Assembly (NCBI GenBank): GCA_025765615.1
Contig: JAIVFJ010000473.1
Span: forward strand, 1-36,679
From: Zopfochytrium polystomum
Lineage: Eukaryota; Chytridiomycota; Chytridiomycetes; Chytridiales; Chytridiaceae
Reading direction: 5' to 3'
Length of the DNA: 36,679 bases
The notes beneath the pieces are model-generated. The model did not search any database. It saw only the letters and a list, made by a program, of their open reading frames with translations, and was not told the origin of the DNA. Every line of letters begins with the position of its first letter. Positions within the stretch are counted from its first letter, which is position 1. Shown in pieces: positions 30,128-36,679 of the stretch. The translations under genes were made by a program, and so were the position numbers.

Positions 30128-33100
30128 ATGCCCCCCGCATTGCCGTTGGCAGCAGCAACATCGCAAGCCCCGCAGCCGCCGGTACCTCCGGATCCTCAAT
30201 CTGCTGCTGGAGCGAGCACAGCAACTGTAATGACGCGCTCGTCTTCCCTGGTCGTCGTCATGGAACCATCATTGTCGATGGGGTCGGCGTCGTCTGCTTC
30301 GACCATCTCGTCCAATGATCCCGCCAGCTTGGCCACCTCTGCGACCAACCCCTCCCCGATCGAGGCGGCAGATACCACCTCGCAGGGGCCGGTTCTCACA
30401 CTTTCTCGCGAGCCTTCATCAATGTTCTCAATGTCTTCAATGTCGCCTAGTCCCAGCACAACTCCAAACCAACCCGTCGCTGGTGCATTCCCAACACAGC
30501 TGGCCGCCTTGAGCACAACTGTTGTCCTCATTCTCATTGCGGCAGTTGGGATCTTCATTATCGCCTCCGTCGCAATAATAGCAGCCTGTTGCATAAGAAA
30601 GGCGCGGCGTGACTTCAAGCTGGCTCTTGATGCCGCCACCGCTGCCGCTACTGCAGCAGGTGCCAACAAATCGGCTGAGGTGCTTTTGTCCCAACAACCA
30701 CCAGTCGTCGGCGATTCAACAATAGGTCAAGAACATCCAGACTACTCAAGCAGGCACCCAATTTTGGAATCGTCATCTCCACTTATCCCTAAGCCGCGTG
30801 GCAGTTTTGGATATCATCAGCAGCGGGAAAGCGGCTCCCTCATGGACCGTCGGGGAATGCATAGGACAATCGCGGACGAAACAGGCACAGGTGCATCCGT
30901 TCCAGACATTGACACCGGCTTCCGATCCATTCCTCCTCCTCCAACACGGACTGCGACACCGCCAATTGACGCCCGCATCGCGAGGCAGGTGGACAGTAGT
31001 AGCACTGTGGGGTACCCGCCCAGCATTTCAGAGTGGATGTCGGAGCTTGAATCAAGACCCCCGACACTGGACATTCGGAAGACAGAGTATTTTCAGAGGA
31101 TCCAGTCGCTGTACTCACCGGCCACGGCAATCTCCACCTCAAGGACTGAAGTCGTAACTGGTATTGCTCCCAGCTCAATCGATTTAGCAACGCTATCACA
31201 ACTGATACTGTTTCATCCTTTAGTGCGATCCGTCGTCAGCAAACAGATCCCGGGTCCCGTCTCGCTATTAAACAAGCAAGTCGGCGGGCCATCTCCACAG
31301 CCACCTTTGCCACCGGTTCCACCAACTTCTTCGGACAAAGCACTCTCGCAACACGGCCCACTCTTGCCACCCACTCCAAAGGAGCAGCCTACAGCTCCAA
31401 CGGCAGCAGTTGTTACTCCGCAAATGAGCTCATCAAATCGCCCTCGACGGCCCCTTCCCCGACCACTATTGCTTCCGTCACCACGAAGCTCAATCATGGA
31501 GGGAACTTCCTCCATGAATGGAACTGATCGGTTCAACGCCTCGTCTTTGGGAGAGCCCTCTGTTGAGGACTATCGTGCGTCCGTCTTGTCTGAGGTTGAG
31601 AAGAGAGCAAATTTAAGGCGTCGAGCCGAGATGCTTGTTCTAAAGGATCAGCGTATGTGGAAGATTGACAGATTTCTATCAGACCTCGATTCAGATATGC
31701 TGTCCCCATCAGTTCCACCCATAAATCAAGACGTCGCGCCTCCAACCGTTTCGCAGTTTGCACGGCAAAGCGATTTTAATCAACGGCAGAATCTTGATTA
31801 TGAAGGCGATCTTGATTTTGACAACAAGGCCAGAAAAAAGGTTGTATCTACACTCGAAAGCATGATTCTTGGAGTAGACGGCGACGGGTCCGAGGAGTCT
31901 GAAGAGGATGTCAGTGATGGGGAGGAAAGCGGCGATAGCAGCAACAGCGACGACGGACCTCCGATCCTCACATCTCTCGGGCCAGAAACCAATCCTCGGA
32001 AAGGCAGGCGCCGGTTCTCACGCTTTGTAAAAGCCACTCTGTCCAGCATTTCAATCAACTCTGCTCCTGCATTGACTTTCACCCACGCGCAGAGGTTGAA
32101 TAGCGTGGATCAGATAAGCAGGAACGCATTGGTCAATAAGAAGGCTGTATTGGCGTCGGTTTCACCACAGTCGTTCGGCGATAAGGTCAGAAGCTGAAAA
32201 TGAGCTCACGTTTCCTTACTAATTCTGCTGTGTACACTCAGCCACAAATCACTCTCCGCGAGAGAATCCAACGATTTTTGACGGAGGACACCGTTAGCGA
32301 ATTGAAAGGAATGAGTCCAGACCAAGTGAAAGAGCTGCTGCCCGAAATAGCTCGGGTCTTAATGCAAGAAAGCCGCGATTCGATTGATAATAAGTCACCT
32401 ATGAGCGGAAATGTCTCTCGGGAATCTTTAACAGCGGTAGAAAGTCAACCCCGACGCTCGGGAATGCCATCGAACGTTGCTGCGCGAGCGTCGCCGAGTC
32501 ATGGTGCAGTGCCCAAAACTCGGACAACATTTTTCAATTCGCAAAACAGAGATCCACAATCCGGAGCAGCAAAAAATCCGCCAGGTTCGAGTAAACTCAT
32601 TTCTCCCGCTGTCGAGAAGACTCGTGTATCAACAGATATTGATGATATCGACACCGTCTACGAAACTATCTCTGATGGTATGTCTAGGCGAGGAACTTCA
32701 ATGTTCGCCGACTTTGAAGAGGCCGAGGACAGCCCAATTCCTCAGCAGCCAGCCCCCAACAGACCTCAGCATTCTCAAAAACTAACCGAGCCCCAAAGCT
32801 ACCGACGTGCCAGAGTGGATGATTCTGAAGATACTTATGCCAGGAGATCTCCCGACAGCTCCGGACGAACTGACAGCGACCAACCGACAAGAAACAACTC
32901 GCGTAATACGCAAGCGCCAGGCCCTTTGCCAGCAAAGCTGAAAAAGGCGCTTGCGGGACGGAGCGCCACCTCGCCCACAGAGGGAGCCCCGTCGTCGCGA
33001 AAGACGGGACCCAGGACGCAACACCCTTTTGAAAGCACGCCCACTCCGCCGACACCACCCAGAAAAACTCAGAAGAGCCCTCGAAATAGTCCGCACCCAC

Positions 33101-33971
33101 CAGCGCCGCTTCATTCTCCACCGCCTCCACCCCCGCAAGACAGGCCTTCCAACGATCCGTTCCGCTCTTCTGACAGTTCCTTGGAGCGGTTTACTTCACC
33201 TCCAACTTCAGTTGTCATCCCTGCCTTGTTCAAACCTTCCCCATACCACTTGCAGCAAAACTCGCAAGCATTAGCCCCTAGAAGACCCGGAAGAGGTCGC
33301 GGTCGCGGTAACTTAAGGCCAACTTTCGGCACCATGCGGCAGACAAAATACAACGAGTTCTTAGCGGCCCCACCGTTGGCTCCCGAAAACTAAGCTGGGA
33401 CTCAAACTTGGACGCTGAGGCGGACAATGAAGGCGACCAATTCCTCGGCGAGCGAAAGGAAGACTTTCCCACTCGAGAGAGCCGGTTCGTAGACAGCGCA
33501 GGCGCTGAGCCTCGTATATCCGATGAAAAGGTCCAAAGGAGAATTGATCGAGCCACCGAAGGCGGGCACTCTGGAAGCGACTCGACAGCGGGCCGAGAAA
33601 ACGTCGGACGGCGATTGCAATCAAAGGCGATGAAGTCTACGAGAAGGAGCTTGGCGGACCGCATCAAGGAGCAACTATTTCCAATGCGCACAAGCTACCA
33701 CAACGCAGAGGCGGATTCCAGCTCGTGTCGTCTTTGCCTTCACCACAGCTCTCATTAAGAGACCGATTTCCGCCGCCTCCACTTCAAAGTCAGCCTTCGC
33801 ACCGGTTGAACGCTTCAGCAGGCTCTAGTCCGGAGAAACACACAGGCGCAAGGCCTGTCGACCCTGAGAAAAATGGCGTTGCGGTCTGCTGAGGCCGCAG
33901 AGTTGCGCCTACTGCAACAGAAGCAAGAATACTTCGTAGGTTGCGAGAGAACAGCAACTATTGACAGCTGA
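30128..33971 (+). CDS. Single-pass membrane protein with long proline-rich cytoplasmic tail
   Basis: The ATG at 30128 opens a 686-codon exon. A 56-nt intron at 32186-32241 (TTACTAAT branch, CACTCAG acceptor, phase 0 both sides) joins it to the frame ending at 33393; the stop and ATG at 32195-32202 fall inside the intron. The N-terminus is Ser/Thr/Pro/Ala-rich (1-125) with no obvious signal peptide, then a hydrophobic segment at ~129-155 (TTVVLILIAAVGIFIIASVA) and a basic stop-transfer (IRKARRD). The tail has proline clusters (PPPTRTATPP, PPLPPVPP, RRPLPRPLLLP), an acidic Ser patch (EESEEDVSDGEESGD), HPPAPLHSPPPPPP and an RG stretch. Coherent coding continues past 33393 in shifting frames (KLSWDSNLDAEADNE, KGELIEPPKAG, DEVYEKELGGPHQG, AEAAELRLLQQKQEYF) to a stop at 33969-33971. 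Extra exons or indels explain this. The family is not recognised; a surface sensor or scaffold is a guess. Confidence 0.65.
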
Positions 33972-34689
33972 CGCTAAACGGACTGATACGCCAATCGGTT
34001 TTTTTTCCTTTTTTTTTCTTTGACGTAATGCTTCCCTCGCTCACCCGGCTCGTTCCCGTTTGCTGTTATTCTGCGAAAGCGGTCCCATTTTTAACGTCTC
34101 CCTGCGTTTACGACGATCCATAAGTCTGCCGTGCAGAATGGATGGCCTGTGGCGCTTGCATTTTGCTGTTCTGGCGGCCCGTAATGAGTGTTGCAAATGT
34201 CCGTACCACCCAGCTCCTCTTCCCCCTCACCAAAGCACCGGCTGTGTTCCCGCGCATGCACCATAGCCTCGCGTTTTTGTTTTTTTTTTTCTTCTTCTTC
34301 TTCTTTTCAGTGCAGATGAGTAATATGTGTCTCTTTCGCGGTTCAAAAAAGTTAAAAAAAAAAAAAATTAAAATAAATAATAAAACCCCCTTTTCATTTT
34401 TGTGTGATTTGAACTTTGCAGACACTAGTTTCGAGTTTCGCGGAAACCTCCAACGCCAGGCTTGCGCGCTTTTCTGTTTGTTTTATGTGCCTATTGGCTC
34501 ATTTGCTCAGTGCTGCGCCGAGCGCAAAGCGAAGGACACCTTGAGGGTCTTGCTGTTTTTCACAAATTTTGCCGTGTGCCGGTCTGCGACGACGTCTTCC
34601 CGAAGTTGTGTGGACCACTCCATATCGTTCGTTTCAACAATGAGGCGAGCAGGATCAATAACTCGTACAGAAATCTGCGCCTGCGAGGA
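33972..34689. other. Non-coding region with T and A homopolymer runs
   Basis: It lies between the 3' ends of two convergent genes. T-rich tracts lie at 33999-34020 and 34276-34308, and A-rich tracts at 34347-34380. No gene is supported. Confidence 0.55.
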
Positions 34690-35930
34690 CTACGTTGGGA
34701 AGGCAGATGCACTGGTTAATCGGTTGTCCAACTGTGATCGATTGTGGATCACGCGCGGCGTCACAAAGTCAATGCAAGCACTGACCACATTGGGTAAACG
34801 CAAGGCGTAGGTTACTGTTTGGTCGCTCTCGCGAATGTCCACGGAAGGCGGCAGCTCGCGCTTTGCCTTGAGCGTTGCAGGAGCCATTGCCACCGAGGGT
34901 GCTATTCGTTCCAGTTCTTCAATCAAGGGAGCCCGGCTGTGGCGGCTTTCGCTTGCAGGTCTCGATGTCGACGGCAATGGCTTTGAAGACGGCGACGGCA
35001 TCCGAAGCTCCCGCAGCCCTTCGCCGCTATCGCTGTCATTACCATGGAGGGCGGTGAAAAATGAGCTGTTGTCCACCAGTCCAGTCGACCCGCTGAGCTG
35101 CTTTGAGGATGGCGGAGAAAAGTTTCCTTCGCCGACGGGCCTGCCAAAGGTGTCCCAGCCGTACGGCTCTACGTAAACTCCCTCCCGGATGTGACGCTCT
35201 TCAGGCAGTCCAGTTTTGTGTTACGAGAGAGAGAGATATAGAGAGGTGAGTGAAGTAAGCCTCCCACCTTTACCGAGCAGCCTTCCGATCACTCCGCAAC
35301 CGACTTGACCGCGAGCTCAACCAACTCCGCGCGAAAGCTTGGATCATCACCCGGCCCGCATGCACCGCTCGACAGCGCCGTGTTCACCGCCGCGTCGATC
35401 ACCCAGGCGCAGCTCGTCTCAGCGGCCTGCCCGTCGCCAGCCGCAGCTCCGATACGCAGAGCGGAATGTTGGTAGGGTCCTCTGCGGGCGGAGCGGGGAT
35501 GCGCTCGTGGCAGCGAGATTGATGTAGGCGGGGGCGCGGCGGGCGGTTTGCGGCGGAGCGTCGGAGGTGGCGCTCTTGCGGAGAGCAGGAGGTGAGGCGA
35601 AGGTAGTGTTGATGCAGAGCCAGGCGCGTAACGAGGCGGTTGGCCGGAGCCGGAGCGGGCGACCGCTTCGCCGAAAATGAAGACGAAGGGGAACGATTTC
35701 GGCTGCGTGCTGCTGCTGCACCGAGACGATGAAGTTGCGGTACGCCTGGTTTTATTGGATTAATATTGTGAGTGGAAACCGACGGCAGAACGCAACAGCA
35801 CCATTTGGGACACTCGCCTCAGGATCGTTTTCCGCGAGATCGTCCCAGCTGCGACCATATGGCCTGGCCTTTTCGTACGAGTTCTGCGGGAGCGTTGTCC
35901 AATATCGAGAGGGGAGATTGATATAAGGGA
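34690..35930 (-). CDS. PIH1 domain protein, PIH1D2-like (frame-broken)
   Basis: The N-terminal signature is readable in two frames: LVRKGQAIWSQL then DDLAENDPE (one extra G at ~35866), continued by AYRNFIVSVQQQHAAEI after a 72-nt intron (35746-35817, GC-AG type). The PIH1 core follows: AWLCINTTFASPPALRK, DPTNIPLCVSELRLATG, then QAAETSCAWVIDAAVNTAL and DPSFRAELVELAVKS, with one-base frame breaks near 35530 and 35420. After a probable intron the C-terminal part has VYVEPYGWDTFGRP, a Ser/Pro linker and a CS-like end (ELPPSVDIRESDQTVTYALR), stop at 34690. PIH1D2 belongs to HSP90 co-chaperones (R2TP-like) linked to axonemal dynein assembly. The 5' end is unresolved; an upstream frame from ATG 36109 may or may not belong. 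Three single-base breaks mean either assembly errors or a pseudogene. Confidence 0.6.
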
Positions 35931-36109
35931 TCTTGCAATGCCCATTACGATAGCCCGCTTCTTTCTCCTTCAAAACTCTTCGATCCCTCCCTCAGCTTTC
36001 CTCGCAGATTTTCCTCCGACAGGCGCCCCTGCTGCATGTGCCCTCCCTCGCCTTCCCCCATCTCTCGGCACTTTTCAAAAGGCCTGACCGGCTTCCCTGC
36101 GGACTCCAT

Positions 36110-36398
36110 GTCTGTCGCCGCCCTAATCCAAACATGGGGAGCTCGGCGGAGTTTGAAAAATTCGCGGCCAATAAGATCGAAAAAGAGACTCTATGTTACG
36201 GCTGCTGCACGAAATGACCGGCAACGAACAGAGAGGGAGAACGAGAGAAAGGCGGCAGTAAGAGGCAAAGAGAGAAGGATAGCAAGATGAAAGAGAACAG
36301 AACAGAAGGGCAAGAAGAGGAGGGACACACACTGGGAGAAAGAAGAAGAAAAAAAAAGGAAACAGAGAAAGAAGTGATGCATCAGCTAATGCTGGATG

Positions 36399-36439
<41 letters not shown>

Positions 36440-36679
36440 TAGCACAAGCGAAAACAGAGACGGACAGCTAGCAGCATGGCTCGAGGGACCTGACCTGTGC
36501 GCCTCTCGTTCTGCGCTGCGACGTCAACCAAGTGAATGGAGCGTGCGACGAGAAAAAAACGGCAAAGAAAGCCAGTGACGCGAAACGACGAGCGGGAAAA
36601 AAAAATTCGCCAAGCCTATAAGGTACATCGGAAATCCGAGGAGGGAGGGACTGAATACATCACTAACAAGAGTGGGCGG
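36110..36679. other. Non-coding end of window with a 39-base A run
   Basis: Purine-rich (GA) sequence at about 36220-36372 leads to an uninterrupted run of 39 A at 36399-36437. No gene is supported. The run may be a retroposition scar or an unstable homopolymer in the assembly. Confidence 0.6.

Noticed and set aside
32200..33393. Separate gene starting at ATG 32200
   Set aside because: It begins three bases after the previous stop, and a branch site plus CAG acceptor 42 bases inside it join both frames in phase; one gene with an intron is simpler.
34142..34810. Plus-strand frame of 222 codons
   Set aside because: It runs through T and A homopolymers (Phe and Lys runs) and overlaps the end of the PIH1D2-like gene; there are no recognisable domains.

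Overview
This window looks like nuclear DNA of a fungus, most likely a zoosporic (flagellated) one such as a chytrid. The single-copy genes have short introns of about 40-75 nt, with CTAA/CTGAC-type branch points and frequent AAAG acceptors. They include a septin, and a PIH1D2-like protein, a family tied to axonemal dynein assembly. The taxon is inferred; no rRNA or mitochondrial marker is present.

Positions 1 to about 24.6 kb are a nest of Ty1/copia LTR retrotransposons. Target-site duplications (TSDs) let the layers be peeled apart. Element D (+ strand, gag at 3.2-3.6 kb resuming at 17.93 kb, pol to 22.64 kb, LTR 22884-23944) is the host. Element A (+, decayed, LTR 2955-3191) lies against D gag. 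Element B (-, 3643-17928, TSD GGTAC) is inserted in D gag. B was then hit by a 1061-bp solo LTR of the D family (7561-8621, TSD ATAAC) and by element C (+, 10775-17746, TSD GTACA), which landed inside B's 5' LTR. A fragment of a C-like integrase (24226-24624) closes the block.

Elements A, B and C form one family with two unusual properties. First, the 14 nt directly after the 5' LTR are an exact reverse complement of a 14-nt segment inside the LTR. Two positions co-vary between B and C, which points to self-priming of reverse transcription. Second, a spacer of about 0.5 kb between the integrase and reverse-transcriptase coding regions has intron hallmarks: aligned GT donors in three copies, a TACTAAC branch site, an AAAG acceptor and matching phase 0. 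Pol therefore appears to be split by a retained intron.

From 24.6 to 26.5 kb I see no convincing gene. From 26.5 kb the DNA is gene-bearing: a basic low-complexity protein with RWD motifs (-), an SH3-septin fusion built from five exons (-), a divergently transcribed single-pass membrane protein with a long proline-rich tail (+), and a PIH1D2-like gene (-). The septin and membrane-protein genes share a 462-bp intergenic region, and an SH3 domain facing proline-rich motifs suggests a possible partnership. Several single-copy genes carry one-base frame breaks, often at short homopolymers, so assembly indels should be excluded before calling any of them a pseudogene.
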